A DNA stretch of 64,000 nucleotides from Pontibacter deserti. GTDB lineage: Bacteria; Bacteroidota; Bacteroidia; Cytophagales; Hymenobacteraceae. Each line of letters opens with the position of its first letter. The stretch's first letter is position 1. The stretch covers positions 1 to 64,000 of the forward strand of contig NZ_JALPRS010000002.1 of assembly GCF_023630255.1 (NCBI RefSeq). Direction: 5' to 3'. Under the pieces are notes generated by a model, which made no database searches, was not told the DNA's origin, and saw nothing but the letters and a program-made list of their open reading frames with translations. A program made the position numbers and the translations under genes. Of this stretch, positions 41,489 through 49,800 are shown piece after piece.

Positions 41489-42265
41489 TTACCCTCTCAA
41501 CTCAAAATCATCTGCATCCAGGTGGGCCGGGAAAACATCTCTGAAATCCAGTAATTCCTGCTTGCTTAGCGTGATGGTGTGTACTCCCTCCTGCTCGGTA
41601 GTTTCCAGTAGCTTATGGCCTTTCGGATGAATGATAGCTGAGTCGCCGGAGTAAGGATGATTATTGCCATCAGTACCGATGCGGTTAACGCCAATAGTAT
41701 AGGCAATATTCTCGATAGCGCGGGCTTGCAGCAAAGTGCGCCAGGCCAGGCTACGGATTTTAGGCCAGTTGGCAACATACAGGAGCAGGTCGTAGCGCTC
41801 GCCTGTGTTGCGGCTCCACACCGGAAAACGTAGGTCGTAGCACACCAGCGGACATATTTTCCAGCCTTTTAATTCTGTTGTCAAGCGCTCACTTCCAGAT
41901 GTATAAGTATGGTGCTCCTTCGCCATCCGGAACAGGTGTTTTTTGTTGTAGTGTTCATAGCTGCCATCAGGCCTAACCCAAAGCAGACGGTTATAGTACT
42001 GGTCATTTTCCTGCACAATTATACTTCCGGTAACTACAGCATCATACCTAGCAGCCTGCTCCCGCATCCATTGCAGGGTGTCACCTTCAGGTTGTTCGGC
42101 CAGTGCAGGGGCATCCATGCTAAACCCTGTCGTAAACATTTCCGGCAGCACAATCAGGTCAGTTTTAGGCGCAACGGCAGCCAGCTTATCCGCAAGCATA
42201 TTTCGGTTTGCCACCGCATTGTGCCAGTGTAGTTCCGTCTGTACTATCGTTACCCGCAGGTTCAT
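41489..42265 (-). CDS. omega-amidase (carbon-nitrogen hydrolase, YafV/Nit2-like)
   Basis: 258 residues. Nitrilase superfamily triad: Glu42 in LPEMFTTGF, Lys109 in YNKKHLF and Cys142 in LVCYDLRFPVWSR. The conserved RARAIENIAYTIGVNRIGTDGN and HPYSGDSAIIHPKG are also present. The YafV/Nit2 subgroup hydrolyses the omega-amide of alpha-ketoglutaramate and alpha-ketosuccinamate. It lies 77 bases downstream of a methionine-type aminotransferase on the same strand, forming a transamination-plus-amidase pair. Confidence 0.92.
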   Translation of the reverse strand: MNLRVTIVQTELHWHNAVANRNMLADKLAAVAPKTDLIVLPEMFTTGFSMDAPALAEQPEGDTLQWMREQAARYDAVVTGSIIVQENDQYYNRLLWVRPDGSYEHYNKKHLFRMAKEHHTYTSGSERLTTELKGWKICPLVCYDLRFPVWSRNTGERYDLLLYVANWPKIRSLAWRTLLQARAIENIAYTIGVNRIGTDGNNHPYSGDSAIIHPKGHKLLETTEQEGVHTITLSKQELLDFRDVFPAHLDADDFELRG

Positions 42266-42342
42266 GCTATTTAAATTATGAATTACGAATTAAAAATTAT
42301 AAATTATAAATGAGAAGCTGTAAAAACAATCAACAACTTATA

Positions 42343-43491
42343 CTATAGTTTCACCAGCTTTTCGGCGGCAGCGCAGAGTGTTTCGTCACCCTTGGCAAAA
42401 CAGAAGCGCAGGTATTTGTGGTCGGTTTTGTCGTGGTAGAAAGCGGATACCGGAACGGCAGCCACACCAACTTCCTGTACCAGGCGTCTGGCAAAATCCT
42501 GGTCGTGCTCCTGCGAGATAGCATCATACTTCAGCAACTGGAAATACGTGCCCACAGACGGAAGAAACTCGAACCTTGACGGTGCCAAATATTCGCAGAA
42601 AGCATCGCGTTTTTCCTGGTAAAAGTCTGGCAGGCTCAGGTAATGTTCTTCGTTGTCCATAAAATCAGCGATAGCTAACTGTAGTGGCGTAACGGTACAA
42701 AACGTAATGAACTGGTGCATTTTACGGAGCTCAGCTGTTAATGCAGGTGGTGCCACAGCATAGCCAACTTTCCAGCCGGTGGTATGGTAGGTTTTACCAA
42801 ACGAGGAGATCACAAAGCTGCGCTCGCGAAGTACAGGATTCTCCAAGGCGCTATGGTGTTTAAGACCGTCAAAAACCATGTGCTCATATACCTCGTCGCT
42901 GATCACAAAAAGGTTGTGGGCATCGGCAAGCAAAGCCAGCTCATCCATATCAGCTTTGGTCATAACAGCGCCGGTTGGGTTGTGTGGCGTGTTTACAATA
43001 ATAAGTCGTGTTTTTGATGTGATGCGGCTTCTTACCAACTCCCAGTTTATGCTGAAATCAGGAAGCGACAGGGGCACATATACTGGCGTGCCACCGCTTA
43101 AACGGATAGCAGGGGCGTAGCAATCGTAGCTGGGCTCCAGCACCACCACCTCATCGCCAGGTTTAACTACGGAGGTAATAGCTCCAAATAAAGCTTCGGT
43201 TGCTCCGGAGGTAACTGTTATCTCGGTGTCCGGGTTGGGGCGGTACCCATACAGCTTTTCAGTTTTTATACTTATTTTTTCGCGCAGAGACAGAACACCG
43301 GGCATTGGTGCATATTGGTTAAAACCATCGTGCATATACTTTGTAACCAGCTCTATCAAAGGCTCAGGGCAATTAAAGTCCGGGAAGCCCTGCGACAGGT
43401 TAATGGCTTTATGTTCGTTGGCCAGTGCCGACATCACTGAGAAGATACTGGTGCCTACATCAGGTAGTTTGCTGGTTAAGTTATTTGCCAT
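42343..43491 (-). CDS. PLP-dependent aminotransferase, methionine aminotransferase (YbdL) type
   Basis: 382 residues from ATG 43491 (MANNLTSKLPDVGTSIFSVMSALANEHKAINLSQGFPDF, given in parts); the 43527 frame start is 12 codons further up. Fold type I: NTPHNPTGAV, ISDEVYEHMVFDG and the PLP lysine Lys233 in SFGKTYHTTGWKVGY. YbdL/KAT II-like enzymes use glutamine or methionine as amino donor. Together with the omega-amidase downstream it could run the glutamine transaminase-omega-amidase route and methionine salvage. Confidence 0.93.
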   Translation of the reverse strand: MANNLTSKLPDVGTSIFSVMSALANEHKAINLSQGFPDFNCPEPLIELVTKYMHDGFNQYAPMPGVLSLREKISIKTEKLYGYRPNPDTEITVTSGATEALFGAITSVVKPGDEVVVLEPSYDCYAPAIRLSGGTPVYVPLSLPDFSINWELVRSRITSKTRLIIVNTPHNPTGAVMTKADMDELALLADAHNLFVISDEVYEHMVFDGLKHHSALENPVLRERSFVISSFGKTYHTTGWKVGYAVAPPALTAELRKMHQFITFCTVTPLQLAIADFMDNEEHYLSLPDFYQEKRDAFCEYLAPSRFEFLPSVGTYFQLLKYDAISQEHDQDFARRLVQEVGVAAVPVSAFYHDKTDHKYLRFCFAKGDETLCAAAEKLVKL

Positions 43492-43547
43492 AGTTGTAGT
43501 GGTTTTAGCTGAAGGAATTTTTTGCAACGAATATACTATACTTAGGT

Positions 43548-44129
43548 TTAGGAGAGTAACTGTTTTACTTGTTCACGTAACACTGGAATGGCATCCTGCT
43601 CAAACCAGGGGTTATGTTTCACCCAAAACTGGTTGCGTGGCGAAGGGTGTGGCATCGGCATATATTCAGGCAAATACGCATACCAGTTAGCTACAGTCTG
43701 GGTGAGGTTAGCCTTCGCCTTGGCGCCCAGAAAATAATCCTGCGCATACTTACCTACCAGTAATGTTAACTCGATGTTCGGGAGCAGGCCTAGTAAAGCT
43801 TGGTGCCAGTGTTGGGCACACTCGGGGCGCGGTGGCAGGTCGCCGCTTTTGCCTTTGCCCGGGTAGCAAAACCCCATCGGAACTATAGCTACTTTGCTTT
43901 CATCATAAAATACTTCAGGTTCCAGTCCCAGCCAGTGGCGCAGGCGCTTTCCGCTCTGGTCGTCCCAGGGTTTGCCGCTGGCGTGTACTTTGGTGCCCGG
44001 AGCCTGACCAACTATAAGTAGCTTTGCTGTAGCGCTTGCACGCAATACCGGCCTGGGACCAAGTGCCAGGTGTTCTTCACAAATGCGGCAGGCTCGTATC
44101 TGTTGCAGTAAGTTCTCGAGTGGCTCCAT
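43548..44129 (-). CDS. iron-sulfur uracil-DNA glycosylase (family 4/5-like)
   Basis: 193 residues. Four cysteines in the CxxC-70-C-15-C arrangement of Fe-S family 4/5 enzymes (Cys14, Cys17, Cys88, Cys104), the water-activating motif GQAPGTK (41-47) and the C-terminal HPSPRN motif. They remove uracil from DNA after cytosine deamination. A bona fide family 4 motif is GEPG; GQAPG suggests a related subgroup. A candidate promoter TACCTTTG lies at 44141-44148. ATG at 44129. Confidence 0.88.
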   Translation of the reverse strand: MEPLENLLQQIRACRICEEHLALGPRPVLRASATAKLLIVGQAPGTKVHASGKPWDDQSGKRLRHWLGLEPEVFYDESKVAIVPMGFCYPGKGKSGDLPPRPECAQHWHQALLGLLPNIELTLLVGKYAQDYFLGAKAKANLTQTVANWYAYLPEYMPMPHPSPRNQFWVKHNPWFEQDAIPVLREQVKQLLS

Positions 44130-44140
44130 ACGTATAGCTG

Positions 44141-44148
44141 CAAAGGTA
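44141..44148 (-). promoter_or_regulatory. candidate -7 box of the Fe-S UDG gene
   Basis: Minus strand TACCTTTG, an exact TAnnTTTG, 11 bases before the ATG at 44129; the transcript would have only a few leader bases. Confidence 0.4.
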
Positions 44149-44206
44149 CAAAGGTTTATACTTCCGGATAAGGCGCAAAGGTTAATTCTAATTCTCGTAT
44201 AGCAGG

Positions 44207-44797
44207 ATGATGCAACGTTATACTTCTATATTAATCTTACTTTTTGGGACTATACTTACTGCGCCGTGCCTGGCACAGGACCCGGAAGCAAAGTATAAAA
44301 ATGCAGTTACAGTAAAATTATTCGGGTTATCACTGCACTTAAAAGAAAGCCCGTATCCAGAGATATTCCCTAACCGGCTGGACAATAAAGGTTACCTTAC
44401 ATTAAACTATGGTGCTTTGCTCGGCTACGACAGGTTTATAGTTCGGGATGTGCATGCCATACGCGTAGAGCAAGGGCTTTATGCTGATTGCTCGGCATCG
44501 CTGGCCGGTTTTACGCATGTGGGCTGGCGCGGGCGTATCTTTCAGAAAAACAGGCATTCATTAAACGGAGGTATAGGACCCACGCTGGTTTACCGCCGCG
44601 ACTGGAACCGTATTGAGGGGTATAAAGATGATGGCTACTTTAACAGGCGGGGAGAGTGGCAGTATAAGTTTTACTGGTATGCCGGCGAGCTGGAGTATAA
44701 TTACCAGTTGCAGGGCAAAACAGATCTATCGGTTAGCCTGGTGCCCGGACTGCCGGAGCTGGTATCGATAGGGGTTGGGGTAAGGCAGCGTTTCTAA
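44207..44797 (+). CDS. small outer-membrane or secreted protein, unknown function
   Basis: 196 residues. Signal peptide ending CLAQ (about residue 24). The mature part alternates aromatic and Arg/Gly-rich strands (LTLNYGALLGYDRFIVRDVHAIRVEQGLYAD, GWRGRIFQKNRHSLNGGIGPTLVYRRDW, LEYNYQLQGKTDLSVSLVP) and ends in VGVRQRF, an aromatic terminal residue as in barrels. A roughly eight-strand beta-barrel is likely; no family recognised. Single gene with terminator 44816-44846. Confidence 0.78.
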   Translation: MMQRYTSILILLFGTILTAPCLAQDPEAKYKNAVTVKLFGLSLHLKESPYPEIFPNRLDNKGYLTLNYGALLGYDRFIVRDVHAIRVEQGLYADCSASLAGFTHVGWRGRIFQKNRHSLNGGIGPTLVYRRDWNRIEGYKDDGYFNRRGEWQYKFYWYAGELEYNYQLQGKTDLSVSLVPGLPELVSIGVGVRQRF

Positions 44798-44815
44798 AGT
44801 ATAAAGTATAAGCTA

Positions 44816-44846
44816 AAAGCCCTTAGCATGGTGTGCTAAGGGCTTT
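44816..44846. terminator. bidirectional terminator
   Basis: 13-bp stem AAAGCCCTTAGCA (44816-44828) with its complement ending at 44846, 5-base loop. It serves 44207 (+) and 44851 (-). Confidence 0.78.
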
Positions 44847-44850
44847 ATTG

Positions 44851-45282
44851 TTATCGGTTTCTTCTGCGTTCTTCTCTGAAAAAGCGTTCTGATGTGTGCC
44901 TTGGGTGATGGTGCTGATGCCGATGTGACATTTCATTTTCTGAGCTCCAGCGGTCTTCAGCATGCTGATCACCTTCCCGGAAGCGGCGGTCCTGTGGAAA
45001 TTCTGGTCGCTCGTTTCTATAGTCACCATATCTGCGGTCATCATCCTGGAAGTGCCTGTTGTCGCGTTGTTCAAATGGCCTCCAGTCGCTTCGGTTATAG
45101 TTGCCCTGCCGGCTTCTTTCATCTTCTGATCTTTGCCAGTCATCAGCGTGCGGGCCCATGCGTGGGTCTGGTTCTCCCCAGCGGTTCTGTGCATTCTGTT
45201 CATGTTCCGGACCACGGTCGCGGCGTTCATGATACCTGTCACGGTCCCGGTAGTTTCTATTATTATCCTGTTCGTGTCTCAT
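44851..45282 (-). CDS. intrinsically disordered Arg/Asp/Asn/His-rich protein 1
   Basis: 143 residues from ATG 45282; an in-frame ATG at 45306 would add a short hydrophobic leader, which seems less likely. About half the residues are Arg, Asp, Asn, Glu, Gln or His with scattered Tyr/Trp/Phe (RDRYHERRDRGPEH, QGNYNRSDWRPFEQRDNRHF). No signal, no helix-forming core: a low-complexity charged protein, possibly RNA- or phase-separation related. The same composition recurs in the next gene upstream, 45457-46245, so they look paralogous or functionally paired. Confidence 0.7.
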   Translation of the reverse strand: MRHEQDNNRNYRDRDRYHERRDRGPEHEQNAQNRWGEPDPRMGPHADDWQRSEDERSRQGNYNRSDWRPFEQRDNRHFQDDDRRYGDYRNERPEFPQDRRFREGDQHAEDRWSSENEMSHRHQHHHPRHTSERFFREERRRNR

Positions 45283-45370
45283 AGCTATCAAATTATTATG
45301 GTGCATATTTAGGTTTACGATACCAGTAAGAGGATGTTTATAAGCGGTTTATACTTAGGTATGTATAAAA

Positions 45371-45403
45371 AAAAGCGAAGCGGGTGGTGCCTGCTTCGCT
45401 TTT
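45371..45403 (-). terminator. terminator after the second disordered-protein gene
   Basis: Stem AAAAGCGAAGCGGG with 45390-45403 (one G-U). It lies 54 bases after the stop of 45457 on the minus strand. Confidence 0.72.
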
Positions 45404-45456
45404 ACTAACTAAAACTAATCTATAACCAATCTATCTAACCTGTTCCCTATACGTGA

Positions 45457-46245
45457 CTATCTTCTGTAACGTTGGGTTCTGTCGATATCATCATAATAAT
45501 TATCTTTTCCGGAGTCTGTTTCATCTGCCCAGCGCGGGCCTCCTTCGTAGCCACGATCGAACTGCTGCCTGTTATACAGCTCGTTTCCGTAACGCTTACG
45601 CTCGTTTACACGGTCCTCATGAGTCGGATAATTATGGTGCGGGCGGTAATCCGGATCATCAGAATGCATAATGTCGTTCCAGGTGTCTTTTATTCTGCCG
45701 AAAAAGCTTCTGTTGTCTCGCTGTGCTGGCGGCGTTTCATCTGCAGTATACCGGCCTTCGCGGTACCAGTTGTGTGTGCCGCTTCCGTAACGATAATCCG
45801 ATTCTTTGTAGCGGCTGCGGCCACCTGGCACATCGTTCCACTGCTCATAGCGGCTGGCAGGCGGTTCGTTATAGTTGCCTGGCTGCGCTCCACCTGCTGT
45901 TTGTTGTGCGTTATATTGTGTTGACCTGAATGAATCGCCGTGGTCTAAATAAGAACGTTCGTTGCGGTAAGTGCTATTCGGGCGGCTGCCGTAGTGGTCG
46001 TTCAGGTGCGCGTTCTGGCCTTTGTTGTAAGTATCATGATGGGTAGTGTGGTTGGTTCTTCCCTGTTGCTCTCTGTCCTGGGCACCGCGTTTGCTGGGGC
46101 CGGTATGGAAATAATTTCCCTCATCCCATTTCTGATCTTTTGGTGATCTGTAACCATAACGCTGTTTTGGCAGGTTCTGCTCCATATCGCGGCGGTGTAG
46201 TTCACGGCCCAGGCGCTGGTTTTCTTCTTCGTTATAATTTGCCAT
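45457..46245 (-). CDS. intrinsically disordered Arg/Asp/Asn/Tyr-rich protein 2
   Basis: 262 residues, ATG at 46245. Almost entirely polar with regularly spaced aromatics: QRYGYRSPKDQKWDEGNYFHTG, NDHYGSRPNSTYRNERSYLDHGDSF, GRSRYKESDYRYGSGTHNWYREGRY. A single more ordered segment, SFFGRIKDTWNDIMHSDDPDY, recalls the short SWFGD-type motif of Bacteroidota disordered proteins (by eye). No signal peptide. Separate unit from 44851 with a terminator between. Function unknown. Confidence 0.72.
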   Translation of the reverse strand: MANYNEEENQRLGRELHRRDMEQNLPKQRYGYRSPKDQKWDEGNYFHTGPSKRGAQDREQQGRTNHTTHHDTYNKGQNAHLNDHYGSRPNSTYRNERSYLDHGDSFRSTQYNAQQTAGGAQPGNYNEPPASRYEQWNDVPGGRSRYKESDYRYGSGTHNWYREGRYTADETPPAQRDNRSFFGRIKDTWNDIMHSDDPDYRPHHNYPTHEDRVNERKRYGNELYNRQQFDRGYEGGPRWADETDSGKDNYYDDIDRTQRYRR

Positions 46246-46342
46246 TGTCTTTCTGTCTTTTAATCATCAATTGCTACCATATGGCAGGTACTTATCATTA
46301 CGAGGCAGGCATGGCTATAGTTAGTGTATGGCTGTAAAAGCA

Positions 46343-46373
46343 ACGGGATGCCCTTGTTATAAAGGCATCCCGT
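46343..46373 (-). terminator. hairpin after the receiver gene
   Basis: Perfect 10-bp stem ACGGGATGCC (46343-46352 with 46364-46373); the following minus-strand T tract is weak (TTGCTTTT). Confidence 0.5.
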
Positions 46374-46400
46374 AACCAGGTAAGTATAAGCTGGTAACTG

Positions 46401-46808
46401 CTAAAAATGTTCCTGTATGATCTCGCGAACATCAGCTTCAGCTAAAGGTTTTGAGTAGTGTTTTAGAACCTCCGGGAACTGCTTTAGTTTCTCCAGGTCG
46501 TAGAAACTGGCCGATGAAGTAAGCATCATCATAACAGTTTTGTCTTTGTCCTCGCTTCTGAATTTCTGATACTCTTCCAGGAACTCAAACCCATCCATTA
46601 CTGACATTTTAATGTCAACAAAAATAAGGTCTGGGCGAGGGTAGCCTTCTGTATCTGCAAAAGCTTTGCGCAGGTAATCCAGGGCTTCTTCACCGTTTGT
46701 TACTATGCGGATGTTCTCAGCAGTATTCATACGCGAAAGCAACCGGTGATTCAGGTAGTTGGTTGTTTCATCGTCGTCAATAAGAAGGATAGTGTTTAGT
46801 CGCTTCAT
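46401..46808 (-). CDS. single-domain response regulator (CheY/Rcp1-like)
   Basis: 135 residues from ATG 46808 (MKRLNTILLIDDDETTNYLNHRLL); the longer frame starts seven codons upstream. Receiver fold with acidic pocket Asp11-Asp12, phosphoacceptor Asp65 in LIFVDIKMSVMDG, switch MLTSSAS and Lys in HYSKPL. No output domain. It lies 27 bases behind the nine-PAS kinase gene on the same strand, which is very probably its cognate partner. Confidence 0.93.
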   Translation of the reverse strand: MKRLNTILLIDDDETTNYLNHRLLSRMNTAENIRIVTNGEEALDYLRKAFADTEGYPRPDLIFVDIKMSVMDGFEFLEEYQKFRSEDKDKTVMMMLTSSASFYDLEKLKQFPEVLKHYSKPLAEADVREIIQEHF

Positions 46809-46835
46809 GTGGCTTATTATATGTTGCAAGATACC

Positions 46836-49800
46836 TTATACTTTCTTCTGTTTAAAATACAGGAAGAAGGTAGTACCCTCATTTAATCTACTTTCGATAT
46901 TAATGTATCCGCCGCTATTGGTTAGCAACCTGTTTACAATGTACAGACCAAGTCCGGAGCCGCTTACATGATTATGGAAACGTTTAAACATCTGGAACAG
47001 TTTATTCTGATGTTTGTTCATGTCGATCCCGATTCCGTTATCCTGGATTTTTAACTCCACATAATCGCCTTTCCTGGATGTGCTGATCGATATTTGCGGT
47101 TTCTGGTCCTGCTTACGATACTTAATGGCATTACTGATCAGGTTATAAAGTATACTTTTAAGGTTAGCCTTACCAAACGCCAACGACGGAACCTCCGAAA
47201 AATCAGTCATGATCTTTGTGTCGGTTGCAACCAGTGTGTCCTGTATACTTACCTTTACATCTTCTGTCAGCTCCTGTAGATTTACCTGTTCATATTCACG
47301 GATATGGCTTTTCTGAACTTTCACTACCTCGGCCAGGTCATTTATGGTATTATAGATCTGCTCCAGCGATTTATTGAACATGCCGATCAGCTCCGGGGCA
47401 TCCGGGTCTTTAAACTCGGTGTTTAGCGTAAGTTCGTTAAAGATGCCGGCCATGTTAACTATAGGCAGTTTCAGGTCGTGCGATGCTGTATATACAAAGT
47501 TATCGAGGTCCTGATTTATGCGTTCAAGTTCCAGGTTTTTATCAACCAGTTCTTCTTCAGCTTTTTTATGGTCTTCGATATCGGTGCAGGTACCAAACCA
47601 TTTTACAATATTGCCCTGTGCATCGCGCATCGGCATGGCCTGACCTAAGAACCAACGGTAAGATCCGTTAAAACCGTTCTTAAATCTGTATTCTATCTCA
47701 TAATACTCACCAGTTCGGAGAGAGTACTGCCAACGGTCCCAGGCACGCTGCTTGTCATCGGGGTGCAGCATGTCGTTCCAAACCAAGCCTATACTTTCTT
47801 CAAGTGTCAGGCCGGTATAATCCATCCAGCGTTTATTAAAATAATCGTGGTGACCATCAGGGCGTGTGGTCCAGATCATCTGCGGGATAGAGTCGGCCAT
47901 AAAGCGCATTTGTTTCTCTGACTCTTCCAACTGCTGCTGCAGCATTTTTATGTCATGTATATGAAGACCTACGCCATACCATTTAATTATATCGCCGTTG
48001 TTGTTACGGGTAGCCTGTGCTTTGATAATAAACCATTGATAGATGTCTGTAAGCACATTGCGTACCCGAACTTCCACATAAAACGGATCTCCGGTTGTGA
48101 TAGAGTGCGTCCAGTTATCCAGCAGCATTTGCAGGTCGTCGGGGTGAATAGCTGGGGCCCAGCCATAGCCTAACGACTCTTCTATGGTCATGTTGGTATA
48201 GTCATACCACTGTTTGCTCGTAAAATCAATATTGCCGTCAGGGTTAGCACTCCACACAATCTGAGGGCTGGACTCTGTCAGGTAACGGAATTTATTTGTT
48301 CCTTCTTCAAGGGCAAACATTATCTGTTTCTGATCTTCTATTTCTGTGTGGGAGCCTACCCACATGGTAATTTCTCCCTCGCTGTTACGAATAGGTACGG
48401 CCCGTGCAAGGAACCATCGGTATTGGCCATCTGCAGCACATTTCCACCTGTTTTCTACCTCAAAATTATTACCTGAAGTAACTGCCTCCTGCCATAGCCT
48501 GCTGGTTTCTTCCAAATCATCCGGGTGGATCAGGTTTTTCCAGCCATTAACCTTCATTTCCTCAAAATTGGAGCCCGTATAGTTGTACCAGCGTTGGTTG
48601 TAGTAGTCGGCGCTGCCATCCGGGGTGGTGGTCCAGGTTAACAGGGGCAGCGATTCCAGAATTTCGAGGGTTCTGGAGTTGCTCACCTGTAGTTGCTGTT
48701 CAATTTGTCTCTTCTCAGTTACATCCAGCATAGAGCCAAACATTCTGATAGCTTTACCATGCGTGTCGCGGATGATGTACCCTTTATCATGTATCAGCTT
48801 ATAAGAGCCATCAGCACATCGGAAACGATATTCTCCTTCCCATGAATTGTCTGAACCATCGAACGCTTTCTTAATAGAGCTCTTTATCAATGCCAAGTCA
48901 TCCGGGTGGATATGGTCTGTCCAGGAGTTAATATCAACTTCAATGTCATACTCTTTGTAGCCAAACAATGTGCTGTAGCCTTCGCTCCACCAGATGCTGT
49001 CATCCTGCAGGTTCCAGTCCCAGATAACATCGTTGGTGGCCATCGCAATGCGCTTAAAGCGTTCGTTGTTATACTGCAGTTCCTGGTCATTCTTCTTCTT
49101 GCTTGTAATATCCAGTACAGAGCCCAGCATGCGCTCTGGCATGCTATCTTTATCATAAATAATGTACCCATGGTCCATTACATAGGCATAGCTGCCATCT
49201 GCTCTGCGGTACCTGTATTCTCCTGTCCAGGATTTCTTACTGTTAGCTATCGCTGAATTTACACTTGCACGAATGCTCTGGTAATCTTCAGGGTGAATGT
49301 TAGCATCCCAGGTTGCGGCATCTGTGGTAAGATCAGCATCGGTATACCCGAACATTTCTTTGTAGCCGCTGCTCCAGGTAATTATTTTACCTTTTACATC
49401 ATACTCCCAGGTAGCACAGCCTGCCGCTTCAGATAACAGCTGCATGCTTTGCTGGTTAAAAGCTATTCGTTGTTTGGTCTGTACGAGCTCGGTTACTTCA
49501 ACAGCCGAAACAAGTATTCCTGCAGTAACTCCGTTTGTAATTAGAGGTCTGTATTCCAGGTTAAGATACATATCTGTAAACTGGCCGTTACGCTTCCGGT
49601 CTACAGCTAATTTATGCTCATGGATCTGTACTCTTTTGCCGGAACGGTAAACATTATCCAGTATACTTATAAAGTTAGTATGCTGTAGTTCAGGCCATAT
49701 CTCGCGGGCAGGTTTATGAAGATACTGCCTGTTGCCATATAAAATAGTGAAGCCAGGGGTAACGTAGTCGCAGATATGTTCCGGACCATGCAGGAGACAT

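Noticed and set aside
44823-45242. 139-codon minus-strand frame overlapping the disordered-protein gene
   Set aside because: Alternative frame through the same DNA; Met/Thr-rich composition is a shadow of the Arg/Asp-rich gene at 44851.
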